Positions 1-10,400 of a stretch of 64,000 bases of DNA are shown here, in pieces. Source of the DNA: Pseudalkalibacillus berkeleyi (lineage in GTDB: Bacteria > Bacillota > Bacilli > Bacillales > Fictibacillaceae); assembly GCF_021608225.1 (NCBI RefSeq), contig NZ_JAKIJS010000001.1, positions 1,116,001-1,180,000 of the forward strand. The letters are read 5' to 3'. A program made the translations under genes and the position numbers. How positions within the stretch are numbered: position 1 is the first letter of the stretch; each line of letters begins with the position of its first letter. Below the pieces are notes generated by a model that had not been told where the DNA came from, did not search any database, and was given only the letters and a program-made list of their open reading frames with translations.

Positions 1-159
1 GGGCTCGAATGGTGTTTCTTTTGAAATTCCTATTGAATATCCTGATTGAACGGTACTACAGCCTCCTAAACGAGCGAAAAGTCTGACGTGATCGCCTTCA
101 TTAAGATCGAGTTCAGTAATAAACCATTGTACTGCAGGTTTCGTTATTGTGAATTCCAT
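1..159 (-). CDS. HesB/IscA-like protein (YneR type), 3' part missing
   Basis: Only the first 53 codons are in the window; the gene runs off its left edge. It opens MEFTITKPAVQWFITELDL and has a VRLFARLGGCSTVQSGYS stretch. This matches the small HesB-like proteins of Bacillus (YneR type), relatives of IscA iron-sulfur scaffolds. The ATG at 159 is preceded by an AGGAGGG ribosome binding site. The family normally has about 95 residues, so roughly half is present. The biochemical role of YneR-type proteins is not settled; they lack the full three-cysteine set of true A-type scaffolds. It is divergent from the esterase gene. Confidence 0.7.
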   Translation of the reverse strand, partial: MEFTITKPAVQWFITELDLNEGDHVRLFARLGGCSTVQSGYSIGISKETPFEP

Positions 160-298
160 GCTCAACCCTCCTGTTTAAGTATGTTGTTAGGGTGATGCGG
201 CTGAATCCAATGTACCAACAGGTAATTGAGTTTGCAAATAATAAGCAAAATAATAATCCCCAGACGAACATATAAGATTTAGAAATGGAGGGATGAAA

Positions 299-1171
299 AT
301 GAATAAAATTAAATGGATATTACTGATTCTCATCCCACTTGTATTCGTGGTTGGAATACTTTTGTTCATTAATAAGGAAGAACCTGATACGGATCCTGTA
401 ATAGGACCGATACTCGATGATCCACTTCCTGATAAAGAGAATGAGGAAGAACCTCCGAAAGATGAAGAGGAGAAGGAAGAAAAGAAGAAGGACGATAACA
501 AACCCGAAGAAGTAACTGAGGATGTTATTGAAGATGTACACATAGTCGGTCTCGGGGACTCACTGACAAAGGGTTCAGGTGATAAAACCAAAGGCGGATA
601 TATCCATCCCGTCGCTCAGCATATACAGGAAAATTCAGATGAACCTGTCAGCCTGAAGAACTTTGGTATACACGGACTCCCAAGTAGTAAGCTCGTTAAA
701 AAAGTTGAAGAAGAAAAAGTAAGAGAACATATCAAACAAGCGGACCATGTATTTATTACAATAGGTGGAAACGATATCTTGAATATTGTAGAATATAACT
801 TTTTCAGCTTGGATATGGATGTGTTTGAAACAGGAAAACAACGGTATCGCAAAAATATGTTTGTGATTGTGCAAACGATTCGCGCTCTTAACCCCGATGC
901 AAACATATACGTTCTCGGGATGTTCAATCCATTTCACAATTTCTTTCAAGATATTAAAGAAATCGATGGGGTTATTGATGAGTGGAATCAAACAGCTGAA
1001 TTAGTTACAGACATTAATGAGAAAACCCAGTATATCCCAATAGACGATCTGTTCCTAGAAGAGGGTAGTGACCATTTGTTTTCAAATGATAAATTACACC
1101 CGAATCAAAAAGGTTATATCAAAATGGCGAATAGAGTCCAGGAATACTTGGATCTGCCCGAAAACGAGTGA
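299..1171 (+). CDS. Membrane-anchored GDSL/SGNH-family esterase
   Basis: The protein (290 aa) has an uncleaved N-terminal membrane segment (residues about 5-24) and a very acidic/lysine-rich linker (about 27-75). An SGNH hydrolase domain follows outside the cell. The blocks are visible: GLGDSLTKGSGD (catalytic Ser), NFGIHGLPS, IGGNDI (oxyanion Asn) and DKLHPNQKGY (Asp-x-x-His). It probably hydrolyses a lipid or O-acyl ester and resembles B. subtilis YpmR; the substrate cannot be inferred. An ATG at 293 abuts the GGAGGG site directly, so the ATG at 299, six bases downstream, is the better start. Confidence 0.85.
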   Translation: MNKIKWILLILIPLVFVVGILLFINKEEPDTDPVIGPILDDPLPDKENEEEPPKDEEEKEEKKKDDNKPEEVTEDVIEDVHIVGLGDSLTKGSGDKTKGGYIHPVAQHIQENSDEPVSLKNFGIHGLPSSKLVKKVEEEKVREHIKQADHVFITIGGNDILNIVEYNFFSLDMDVFETGKQRYRKNMFVIVQTIRALNPDANIYVLGMFNPFHNFFQDIKEIDGVIDEWNQTAELVTDINEKTQYIPIDDLFLEEGSDHLFSNDKLHPNQKGYIKMANRVQEYLDLPENE

Positions 1172-1183
1172 CATTCGTTTTTT
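1161..1183 (+). terminator. Rho-independent terminator of the esterase gene
   Basis: A perfect 7-bp stem AAAACGA/TCGTTTT with a 7-nt loop is followed by a T-run. The stem overlaps the esterase stop codon and lies between two convergent genes. It may serve both strands, although the minus side lacks a good T tract. Confidence 0.6.
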
Positions 1184-2585
1184 ATAATAGAAAGGTTATG
1201 CCAGTATATAAAACAGTTGAAATTCCCACAGCGATTAAGGCTGCTTTTAACTTGAAACGTGCATATTCCATGACTTGGAGATTTAGGATTCTGCTTACGG
1301 TGTTAATGTCATCACTTAAAGGTGAAGCGAATGAACCGAAAGTTCCACTTGCAAACACTGCACCAATGACTAAAGGTAATGATACATCTGCAAGGGATGC
1401 CATTGAAATACCTAAAGGCATCAAGATGCCCCATGTCCCCCAGGCAGAGCCAATGAAATAAGAAACGGTTGACCCGAACAGAAACAAAATGGGTGGAACG
1501 AGTACAGAGGGGATCCAGGATGTGTTTTCTGTAACGAATGATGAAAACCCTAGGTCTTCAGTAACAGATGCAAGCCCCCAAATGACGGACAATAGTAATA
1601 TGACAGACATAAGATTATTTCCCCCAAAGACAAAGCTTTCAATAAGCAGTTTTAATTCGAATTTTTGTATCAAAAAGAAGACAACCGTTATAAATGTAGT
1701 AATTAATAGGGCGATGACCATTGCATCTAGCACATTTGCTTTTATGAATGCTTGGAAGAATCCGAACCCTTGTTCAGCGCCATCATACCATGTAAGTACA
1801 AGTGTTAAGATGATAACAACGAATAAAGGAGCTAATAAATTAAAGGGTTTTGATGGAAGGTCTAATGACACAGCTGGATCGCAATTATGCCAATCATCCT
1901 CATCCTGTTCATCTGCGGGTTCCTTCTGGTCACCATCAGATGAATGATGGAAAAAGCTTAAGTATATCCCCAAAAGGAAAATGGTAATGGCGAAAAAGTT
2001 GAAAGGTATACTTTGTATGAATAACCGGTATGGGTCTCCATCTAAATTTTGATTACTAAGACCGAGTTCGATTACAGATACCATATATCCTACAAATGCA
2101 GTTGCAATTGGGATGAGAACAATGATTGGCGTTGTTGTCGTTTCGATGACAAATCCAAGCTCCTTTTTCGTCATACTTACACGTTTCATAAGTGCTCTCA
2201 TTATTGGGCCAATCGTAACAAAACGAAAGCTAGGTGCACTGAATGTTCCTAAGGTCGACACATAAGTTAAAAGTATAGCTTCTTTTTTCGTATCGACTCG
2301 TTCTGATGCAGCTTCAACAAATCCTTTAATTCCTCCAGCAATTTTGATCATGCCGACAAGTCCTGAGAATACGTAAAGAAATACGATGATTTTTATGTTA
2401 TTTTTGTCAACTAATGCGGTGACTAAATAAGAGAGCATCGTTTCAATACCACCTATTAGGGATGGGTTCATCAAATAGGCTCCAGCAATTAATCCAACAA
2501 GAATGCCTGGGAGAACTTGTTTAGTAAGCATAGCGATCGGTATGACTAATAAGAACGGGATGATAGAAATCCAATTTCCAGCCAA
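1182..2585 (-). CDS. NhaC-family Na+/H+ antiporter
   Basis: A polytopic membrane protein of about 467 aa with the NhaC/Na_H_antiporter features. These include FSAPSFRFVTIGP in the first half and GSAWGTWGILMPLG near the C-terminus, the conserved helix break of this family. A hydrophilic acidic loop (about residues 220-250) separates the two halves. It is expected to exchange sodium for protons across the cell membrane. GTG at 2594 would overlap its own AAGGTG site, whereas TTG at 2585 has 6-7 bases of spacing, so TTG is preferred. It is a single gene, convergent with the esterase. Some NhaC relatives carry malate/lactate or other ions, so ion specificity is inferred. Confidence 0.8.
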   Translation of the reverse strand: MAGNWISIIPFLLVIPIAMLTKQVLPGILVGLIAGAYLMNPSLIGGIETMLSYLVTALVDKNNIKIIVFLYVFSGLVGMIKIAGGIKGFVEAASERVDTKKEAILLTYVSTLGTFSAPSFRFVTIGPIMRALMKRVSMTKKELGFVIETTTTPIIVLIPIATAFVGYMVSVIELGLSNQNLDGDPYRLFIQSIPFNFFAITIFLLGIYLSFFHHSSDGDQKEPADEQDEDDWHNCDPAVSLDLPSKPFNLLAPLFVVIILTLVLTWYDGAEQGFGFFQAFIKANVLDAMVIALLITTFITVVFFLIQKFELKLLIESFVFGGNNLMSVILLLSVIWGLASVTEDLGFSSFVTENTSWIPSVLVPPILFLFGSTVSYFIGSAWGTWGILMPLGISMASLADVSLPLVIGAVFASGTFGSFASPLSDDINTVSRILNLQVMEYARFKLKAALIAVGISTVLYTGITFLL

Positions 2586-2721
2586 GAAATTCACCTTCTT
2601 TAAGGGGTATGATTCAAACGATATGTAGTATCATGAATTTAGATCTTTCGATAGTAGTGAACGCTTATAGCTTGTGATTTGAAGTGAATATTATACTTTA
2701 GAAATAGCGGAGGGATTGTAA

Positions 2722-3570
2722 ATGATTTTAGTTCAGGATCAATTAATGGATCAGTCAGAGTTACATATTGGAATGGAAGACCGAGGATACCAATTTGGTG
2801 ATGGGATTTATGAAGTGATCCGAATTTATAAAGGTCATTTTTTTGGTATTGAAGAGCACCTCACTCGTCTGGAACGAAGCGCAAAAGAGCTCCAAATGTC
2901 TTTACCTTATTCCATTGATTTGTTGAAACAGCGACTAATCGAACTTGCCGAAGTCAATTCCATACATGATGGGCAAGTTTATTTGCAAATTACAAGGGGT
3001 GTTGCAGAAAGAACACACCATTTTCCTGACAATCAGAAGTCAATGCTCGTCGGTTATACGAAGGAAGCACCTCGTCCACTTCAAAAGTTACGTAACGGCA
3101 TTTCAGTAATAACGACTGAAGATATTCGTTGGTTAAGATGTGATATAAAAAGCTTGAACCTGCTTGGCAATGTATTAAGTAAACAAAAAGCGAAAGACGC
3201 TGGTTGTGACGAAGCGATATTAATTCGTGAAGGGACCGTCACTGAGGGTAGTTCATCGAATGTTTTCATTGTGAAAGATGGTGTAGTGAAAACCCACCCT
3301 GCCAATAACTTTATTTTAAATGGGATAACGAGAAATGTTTTGTTACACCTTGCTCATGAAGCTGGAGTAGAGGTAGTAGAGAACACATTTGATCAAAGTG
3401 AATTGATGAATGCAGACGAAGTGTTCATCTCAAGTACGACGATGGAAATTACACCAGTCGTATCTATTAATGACAAAACCGTCAGTAATGGATTGCCTGG
3501 AGCGATCACCCAATTATTACAAGCAAAGTTCGAACAGCAAATCGAAAAAATTCAAGCCGTAGAAAATTGA
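2722..3570 (+). CDS. dat: D-amino acid (D-alanine) aminotransferase
   Basis: A fold-type IV PLP enzyme of 282 aa, the usual length for D-amino acid transaminase. Family marks are DRGYQFGDGIYEVIR at the N-terminus, CDIKSLNLLGNVL with the PLP-binding lysine at about residue 145, and EGSSSNVFIV. It converts D-alanine and 2-oxoglutarate to pyruvate and D-glutamate, feeding peptidoglycan synthesis or D-amino acid turnover. The ATG at 2722 follows a GGAGGG site by seven bases. Branched-chain aminotransferase and aminodeoxychorismate lyase share the fold, but the arginine/histidine pattern (ERTHHFP) favours Dat. Confidence 0.88.
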   Translation: MILVQDQLMDQSELHIGMEDRGYQFGDGIYEVIRIYKGHFFGIEEHLTRLERSAKELQMSLPYSIDLLKQRLIELAEVNSIHDGQVYLQITRGVAERTHHFPDNQKSMLVGYTKEAPRPLQKLRNGISVITTEDIRWLRCDIKSLNLLGNVLSKQKAKDAGCDEAILIREGTVTEGSSSNVFIVKDGVVKTHPANNFILNGITRNVLLHLAHEAGVEVVENTFDQSELMNADEVFISSTTMEITPVVSINDKTVSNGLPGAITQLLQAKFEQQIEKIQAVEN

Positions 3571-3658
3571 TTTCTTGTGTTTCTCACACAACCATGATAT
3601 ATTTTAATTTGAATTAAAAAACCGGTAGCTCATATTACACTTTTGTAAACATGGTGAG

Positions 3659-3685
3659 GCACTTCCGGCAACAGGAAGTGCTTTT
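3659..3685 (+). terminator. Rho-independent terminator after dat
   Basis: An 8-bp stem GCACTTCC/GGAAGTGC with loop GGCAACA is followed by TTTT. It lies 88 bases after the dat stop codon. Confidence 0.7.
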
Positions 3686-3920
3686 GTATGTCCTTCAGGA
3701 CGAATTCCACGTTTACTGCATTGAAAGCTGTGGAACTTTCAATAATATAAGCAATGGTATTAAAAAGGCATTGTTAGTTACTCTTTCAAATGATGAGTTA
3801 AGCATAGATCTGTATAAATGACAATCTCCGCTTCTGGAGAAGATTGACACAATGACGGTTGAGCCGAACGTCAACGATTAAACGCTAACGTTGCCTTACA
3901 TTAAAAAGGAGTTAGATGAT
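3686..3920 (+). other. Structured untranslated leader of cshA
   Basis: The 350 bases between dat and cshA hold the dat terminator and then about 235 bases without a supportable ORF. Several small inverted repeats sit just before cshA: an imperfect CAATCTCC/AGATTG hairpin (3822-3846), GACG/CGTC (3854-3872) and CAACG/CGTTG (3872-3893). A TATAAA at 3813-3818 could be a -10 box, but no -35 box is convincing. Cold-inducible DEAD-box helicase genes often have long leaders; regulation here is inference. Confidence 0.4.
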
Positions 3921-5435
3921 TTGACAAAATTTAAAGATTTAGGTATTGAAACACGTACGTTGAAAGCAATTAGTGACATGGGATTTGAAGAACCGACGCC
4001 GATTCAAAGAGACTCTATTCCAGTAGCACTTGAAGGTAGAGACCTGATTGGGCAAGCACAAACTGGTACGGGTAAGACGGCAGCATTCGGTATTCCAATC
4101 ATTGAAAAGATCGACAAGGATGAATCAGGCGTTCAAGCATTGATTGTGACTCCTACTCGTGAATTGACGATCCAAGTTGCTGAAGAACTTAATAAGATTG
4201 GTAATCATAAGCGCATTCGCACTTTACCAATTTACGGTGGACAACATATTGGACTTCAAATTAAAGCATTGAAGAAGAGACCACAAATTCTCGTGGGTAC
4301 ACCAGGACGCTTACTGGACCACTTGAATCGAAAGACAATTCGTCTTGGGGAACTTAATACAGTTGTATTAGATGAAGCAGATGAAATGTTGAACATGGGA
4401 TTCATTGATGACATTAAGTCGATCCTTAGCCAAATTCCTGAGGAACATCATACAATGTTATTCTCGGCAACAATGCCTAAGGCGATCCAATCTCTTGCGA
4501 ACCAATTTATGAAAGAGGACCGTGAAATCATTCGTGTCAAGGCGAGTGAAATGACGGTTACGAAAATCGATCAACGATATGTAAAGGTTCATGAACGAGA
4601 AAAGTTTGATGTCCTTTGCCGATTGCTTGATATTCAAGCACCTGAGCTTGCTATTATCTTTGGTCGTACGAAAAAGCGAGTGGATGAAGTGACAGATGCC
4701 TTGAACAAACGAGGCTATTCTGCTGATGGTATCCATGGAGATCTAACGCAACAAAAGCGTGACCGAGTAATGAAGAAATTCCGTTCTGGTCGTGTTGATA
4801 TTCTTGTTGCTACAGATGTTGCTGCTCGTGGTATCGACATTAGTGGTGTTTCACACGTATACAACTTCGACATTCCTCAAGATCCTGAAAGCTATGTTCA
4901 CCGAATTGGACGTACAGGACGTGCTGGGAATACTGGAGTAGCAATTACGTTTATGACATCTCGTGAGTTCGATCACTTGAAAACAATTGAACAAATCACG
5001 AAAAAGCGTATGGAGCCAATGACAATTCCTTCTACGGATGATGCAATAGAAGGTCAACAACGTATGGCAGCAGACCAACTGATCAATGCAATTAAAAATG
5101 ATGATCTTGACTCGTATCATAATGTTGCAGACGAATTACTTTCACAATACAATGCTCGTGATATAGTTGCAGCTGCATTAAAAGGTTATACGAAAGAACC
5201 TGATAAGACGCCAGTTGAAATTACACCAATTAAACCATTGGATTCAAAAAAGAGATCGTCAAAAGGCGGCGGTCGTCCATACAACAAGAACAACAAAGGA
5301 AAAGGTGGACGTCCACCAAAACGTAGCGGTGGCAAACCTAGCCAGCAAGGCAATCGCTCTTCTGGAGGATCTGGTGGTAGCGGAAACCGTCAAAACAACA
5401 GATCGCACCGTTCTTTTAAGCAACGCGTGAAATAA
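3921..5435 (+). CDS. cshA: DEAD-box ATP-dependent RNA helicase CshA
   Basis: All DEAD-box motifs are in order: Q motif (GFEEPTPIQ), [35 protein letters not shown] and [11 protein letters not shown] basic Gly/Arg/Lys/Asn-rich tail of about 70 residues follows. The protein is about 504 aa, matching CshA, the main RNA helicase of Bacillus, which unwinds RNA at low temperature and is associated with the RNA degradation machinery. TTG at 3921 follows AAAAAGGAG by nine bases and starts close to the CshA consensus. An upstream in-frame TTG at 3891 has no ribosome binding site. Confidence 0.92.
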   Translation: MTKFKDLGIETRTLKAISDMGFEEPTPIQRDSIPVALEGRDLIGQAQTGTGKTAAFGIPIIEKIDKDESGVQALIVTPTRELTIQVAEELNKIGNHKRIRTLPIYGGQHIGLQIKALKKRPQILVGTPGRLLDHLNRKTIRLGELNTVVLDEADEMLNMGFIDDIKSILSQIPEEHHTMLFSATMPKAIQSLANQFMKEDREIIRVKASEMTVTKIDQRYVKVHEREKFDVLCRLLDIQAPELAIIFGRTKKRVDEVTDALNKRGYSADGIHGDLTQQKRDRVMKKFRSGRVDILVATDVAARGIDISGVSHVYNFDIPQDPESYVHRIGRTGRAGNTGVAITFMTSREFDHLKTIEQITKKRMEPMTIPSTDDAIEGQQRMAADQLINAIKNDDLDSYHNVADELLSQYNARDIVAAALKGYTKEPDKTPVEITPIKPLDSKKRSSKGGGRPYNKNNKGKGGRPPKRSGGKPSQQGNRSSGGSGGSGNRQNNRSHRSFKQRVK

Positions 5436-5458
5436 ATCAAAAAGTCAATAAATGATGA

Positions 5459-5497
5459 AGACGTTCTAGAAAATGAATTCTAGAACGTCTTTTTTGT
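5459..5497 (+). terminator. Terminator of cshA
   Basis: A perfect 13-bp stem AGACGTTCTAGAA/TTCTAGAACGTCT with a 6-nt loop is followed by seven T residues. Confidence 0.9.
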
Positions 5498-5569
5498 TGT
5501 ATTCTCTTTTAAGCGTGGAATTTGGCGGATAGAAAGAGACCTATTCGTATTTATTTCTTATAAGGAGTA

Positions 5570-5613
5570 CAAAAATAGGAGATGCGAATTAAAATGTTCT
5601 CATTCGCACCTCC
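5570..5613 (-). terminator. Terminator of the CPA1 antiporter gene
   Basis: On the minus strand the arms GGAGGTGCGAAT and ATTCGCATCTCC pair with one mismatch and are followed by TATTTTTG, 18 bases past the antiporter stop codon. Confidence 0.8.
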
Positions 5614-5630
5614 AAAAAAGCTATGTTACA

Positions 5631-7232
5631 TTATTCTTTCTTCTTTTCTCCAGATGAATGGAGTGCAACGTTTTCTCCCATTTCTTCTCGTTCTAATAGG
5701 TCTCTGATAAATCGTTTTTCTTCAATGGTTACTTGATCTGAGATGAGATGTCTCGTTTCTAGTTCTTCTAGAGCTTCATGTTCAGCGTAAAGCGCGTTTC
5801 TAATCGCACGTGCTGTCGTTTCCTTCCGTAATTCTGGCTCCTGCTCATAGAGCGATTCAAGCTTTTCATTTAACTCCTTCAATTCAACATCATATTGATG
5901 CACAAGTCGATTGTATACGATGGAAGATAAAGTACCCTCAGCTGCCATTTTTTCAAGTTGTTTACGCCCTGAGTGATATCGATAAATTCGGCTCTGAATA
6001 CGATCATATTCTAATTGTTCCTTTTGAGTAGCTTTCTCCCCTAGGAATCCAACGAGTGGTTTGATTGTTAGGCCTTGTACGATTAATGAGAAGAACACGA
6101 CGCCGAATGCAAGCATCAATATCTCTTCACGATACTCAAATTCAACGGGTAAGCTTAAGGCAAGGGCTAACGATAAGGATCCTTTCAATCCACCCCAATT
6201 AAATATGTGTTTCCAGTTCTTCGGTAGAGAGCGAACGAAACTTACGGTAGAGTAAACAGCAATACTTCTTGCGACAACGACAATGCCGATAGCGATCAGT
6301 ACTTGAAGCCAGTTGACTGTGTCGATCATCCTCGTAATTTCTAATCCTACGAGTAAGAAAACCAAAGTATTGGCAACAAGTGAGGCGACGTCCCAAAACG
6401 TACGAATACTTAAACTCGTCGTCGGGCTCATGCCAACTTTTTTACCGTAATTTCCAAAAATCAGACCAGCTACCACGACAGCAATTACACCAGAAACGTG
6501 AAACGCTTCCGCAACGAAAAATGACCCATAGAACAAGAGCATGGAAAAGACAATTTCTAATGGATAATCATCGAATAATGTTGTTAATCTGGAGAAGAAA
6601 TATCCAAATGCTCCCCCAACTAATAGGCCGCCTAATACGACTTTAAGAAATTCCCCTAAGGCTATGCCAATCCCAGCTGAGCCAGCAGAAAGAATCACAT
6701 CATATTGATAGGCAGCAATTGTGAACAACACAACTGCTAATCCGTCATTTATTAGACTTTCACCTTCCATTACAGTAGAGATCCGATGATTGACCCCCAT
6801 TGACTTAAAGATGGATAGTACACTAATTGGATCAGTTGGTGCCATTAATGCAGCAAATACTAATGCAGCTTGAATCGACAAGCCTAGGAACATTGCTGTC
6901 ATCCACCCCGCAGTTACAAAGGTAATCATCGTTCCAACTACTGCGAGTAGAAGGATTGGCAACTTATTCTGCTTCAAATGAGAGTATGGCAGATTTAGCG
7001 TCGCTTCACCGAGTAAAGTCGGTAAGAATATTGAAATAATGGCGAAATGGAATATTTCATCTTCGGCAAAGGTGTGCTTAAGTTCTTCCAAGCCACTAAA
7101 AGGAAGGATTCCGATAATCACACCTATAACAACTAAGGCAATGGGGTATGGCTGCTTGAATTTCTTCGCAACAGCAGTAATCCCAGCCGCAATGGCTAAT
7201 AATAATAATACAAGTTCAAATTGAGTTTCCAT
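5631..7232 (-). CDS. CPA1-family Na+/H+ antiporter (NhaP type)
   Basis: The protein has 533 aa: about 12 membrane helices (to about residue 410) and a charged cytoplasmic tail of about 120 residues predicted to be helical. The ion-binding region reads APTDPISVLSIFKS followed by EGESLINDGLAVVLF, which is diagnostic of CPA1 antiporters. It should expel sodium (or potassium) in exchange for protons. The ATG at 7232 follows GGAGAGGAG by five bases, so the longer reading frame from 7289 is rejected. It is a single gene ending in its own terminator. Confidence 0.88.
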   Translation of the reverse strand: METQFELVLLLLAIAAGITAVAKKFKQPYPIALVVIGVIIGILPFSGLEELKHTFAEDEIFHFAIISIFLPTLLGEATLNLPYSHLKQNKLPILLLAVVGTMITFVTAGWMTAMFLGLSIQAALVFAALMAPTDPISVLSIFKSMGVNHRISTVMEGESLINDGLAVVLFTIAAYQYDVILSAGSAGIGIALGEFLKVVLGGLLVGGAFGYFFSRLTTLFDDYPLEIVFSMLLFYGSFFVAEAFHVSGVIAVVVAGLIFGNYGKKVGMSPTTSLSIRTFWDVASLVANTLVFLLVGLEITRMIDTVNWLQVLIAIGIVVVARSIAVYSTVSFVRSLPKNWKHIFNWGGLKGSLSLALALSLPVEFEYREEILMLAFGVVFFSLIVQGLTIKPLVGFLGEKATQKEQLEYDRIQSRIYRYHSGRKQLEKMAAEGTLSSIVYNRLVHQYDVELKELNEKLESLYEQEPELRKETTARAIRNALYAEHEALEELETRHLISDQVTIEEKRFIRDLLEREEMGENVALHSSGEKKKE

Positions 7233-7412
7233 AATTACTCCTCTCCATGTAGATGTGCAAAGAACATCTTCAATAATCAGTTTAACCATTATGTATTTGT
7301 TAATGACTCATTCTTCCATTATAACTGAATTTGTCCAGATAAATGTTATGGAACGCACAGATTGTTGTAAATATGATAAAGTAAAAGAAAACTATTTAAA
7401 CAGGTGTTAACA

Positions 7413-10400
7413 ATGACAACTAATGAGAAAAATCAACATCATGCTATATGGATCCATCGCCTTTATCAATTAGAGAAATATCTCTCTAAACGAGAGGCTA
7501 AGAAAGAATATGTACATAAAATTCACCAGCTCGCTCTTAAAGCAAAGTCGAATGAATTAACGATTGCTTTCTGCGGGCATTTTAGTGCTGGAAAATCGAG
7601 CATGATCAATCAAATCATTGGGGACGATTTGCTTCCCTCTTCTCCAATTCCAACGAGCGCGAACATTGTCGCGCTAAAGGAGGGGAATCCTCAAGTTCTC
7701 GTTACAGACCAAAATGGGAATAAGGTTTCGTATGCAGGAGAAATCAATATAGAGCAAGTGAAAAAAGCTTCCAAAGACGGTGAGAAAATCAGGACAATTG
7801 AAATATACAAGCACCATCCTTTTTTGGAGGACGAGACGGTCTTGATGGATACACCAGGTATTGATTCAACTGATGATGCACATCGCATTTCAACAGAGTC
7901 GATGCTACACCTTGCGGATGTAATCATTTATGTAATGGATTACAACCATGTTCAATCAGAGTTGAATTTCAATTTTACGAAAGAAATGCAGGACGCTGGA
8001 AAAGAAGTATATCTTGTCATCAACCAAATTGATAAACATAACGAAGCAGAACTTCCTTTAACTGAATTCAAGGACAAGACGCTTGATGTGTTTTCACAAT
8101 GGGGTGTGCAACCGAAACAAGCTTATTTCACTTCATTGAAAGAAACTAATCATACGGAAAATGATTTATCAGATTTGAAAAATGAATTAAAGCGAATCAA
8201 ACAGAATAAAGATACAATCATTAATCACACTCTGGATCGCATGACGAACCAACTGAAGAATGAGTACCTTGAAAATAAATATCCAGATACGAGTGCCTCA
8301 GCAAAAGACATAGATAAAACGGAAAAGGTGATTTCGCAATTACAAAGTGAATTAGATGATCTGAACGGAAATAGTACGATTGTTGAAAAGCAATTCCACT
8401 CTGAATTGAAAAAGATCATTGAAAACGCACGAGTCATGCCTTATGAAGTGAGGGAGCTTGGAAGGTCTGTACTAGAATCGATGCAGGAGGGATTTAAAAC
8501 CGGTCTTTTCTTTTCTAAGAAAAAAACCGAAGCTGAACGTCAAAGCCGTATTACTGAATACGTAAATGCAATAAACGAAAAGTTAAAGACAGAACTAGAG
8601 TGGCATTTGAAGGAAGAATTGAAGAAGCAATTTCTCAAATTACAAATACATGAACCTTCTATTGAAGAAGATATCCTAACCATGTCTCATGAGCTCGTTC
8701 AGGAAGATGTCTATCGACTTCAACAACGAGGTGCAACATTCAATGAATCTTATGTCCTTCAATATAATCGCGACGTTGAAGATGATTTGAAGAAAAGGTA
8801 CCGAAGAACAGCTGTACAGCTGTTCGAACGTATGAAAGAAGGATATATTGAAAAACATATAATGCCTAAGAAAAAGAAGACTGAGATGAAGTTAAAAGAT
8901 TGGAAAGCCAAGCACAAGCTAGAACAATCGATTGTTGATCAACTCAATCAGCGCACCGATGAGGAAAGTGGATTGAAACAAATTCTAAAGTCCATGGATA
9001 GAATTGAGCAAACGAAAGACTGGCTGATGGACATCGAGGAGTCAAGTTCTTTAACTGCTGTTGAAGAGAAGTGGTTGAATACAGAAGCTGAACGTAAAGA
9101 CCACAGTGAACGAGACATCATCCCTCAAGAAGAAAATGATTCCATTTATAAAGGGAATGTTGATGAATCCGCTTTGCAGTTGGACCAAGCGATTGAAACT
9201 TTATCTGAATGGCCGTCGTTAAAAGATTTAACGAAACGTATGAAAGAACGGTCAAACAAAATTAAAACGAAGCAGTTTACTGTTGCACTGTTTGGTGCAT
9301 TCAGTGCAGGGAAATCGTCCTTTGCAAATGCATGGCTTAAAGATCATGTTCTACCCGTTTCACCAAATCCTACGACAGCTACAATTAATAAAATCATGCC
9401 TGTAACAGATGAACATAAGCATGGGACTGTAAAAATTCAAATGAAATCTGCAGATATCATGTTAGAAGAGATCAATCATTCATTACAAAGATTCAGTGAA
9501 AAAGCTCCGACACTAGAATTCGCTATAGATTTAATCAAAAAGATTGATACGAAGGATCCTGATCCACATATTCATTTCTTGAGAGCTGTGGAGAAAGGAT
9601 ATCCTGTTATGAAAGAGTATTTGGGTTCAGAGCAATTAATTGATCATGATCAGTTTGCTTCTTTCGTAGCACAAGAAGACCGCGCCTGTTTTACTGAGTC
9701 AGTGGAACTTTATTATGATTGCGAATTAACTCAACAAGGTATTACGCTAGTAGATACACCCGGAGCAGATTCGATAAATGCAAGGCACACTTCGGTCGCG
9801 TTTGAATATATCAAAAACGCGGATGCGATTGTTTTCGTCACTTATTATAATCATGCTTTTTCTAAAGCGGACAGAGATTTCTTAATTCAGTTAGGACGTG
9901 TAAAGGATACGTTCTCGATGGATAAAATGTATTTTGTCATTAACGCAGCAGATTTGGCTAAAGATCAACAAGAGCGAGATGACGTCGTTGATTATGTTAG
10001 CTCTCAGTTGAATGAATACGGAATTAGACATCCTAGGATGTATGCGCTATCGAGTAAACAAGCCCTAATTGAACGAAGAGATCACCATGATCAGCAAACA
10101 TCTAACTTTCAAAAATTCCTGGATTCTTTCCAAACGACCACACTAAATGAACGAGACCAAACGTTGCAACAACAAGCAGATCAACTTTTACAAACTGGAC
10201 AAAAACGATTAAGTGAATGGATTTTCAATGCAAAAGCTGATAAAGAAGAGCAAGTGAGAGAAAAGGAACGGTTGAGTGATGAACAAAATGAAATTTTGAG
10301 CTACATTCAATCAAGTTCAACCGGCCCGTATTTCAAAGCGATTAAGCAAGAAACGGAAGAATTGCTTCATTATGTTGGACAGAGGTTAATGCTGACGTTG

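Noticed and set aside
187-591. Ser/Phe-rich minus-strand ORF opposite the esterase
   Set aside because: Its low-complexity sequence is the complement of the esterase's acidic linker codons; no ribosome binding site.
5215-5430. Alternative-frame ORF in the cshA tail
   Set aside because: Shadow of the repetitive Gly/Arg/Lys tail; CshA family similarity fixes the frame.
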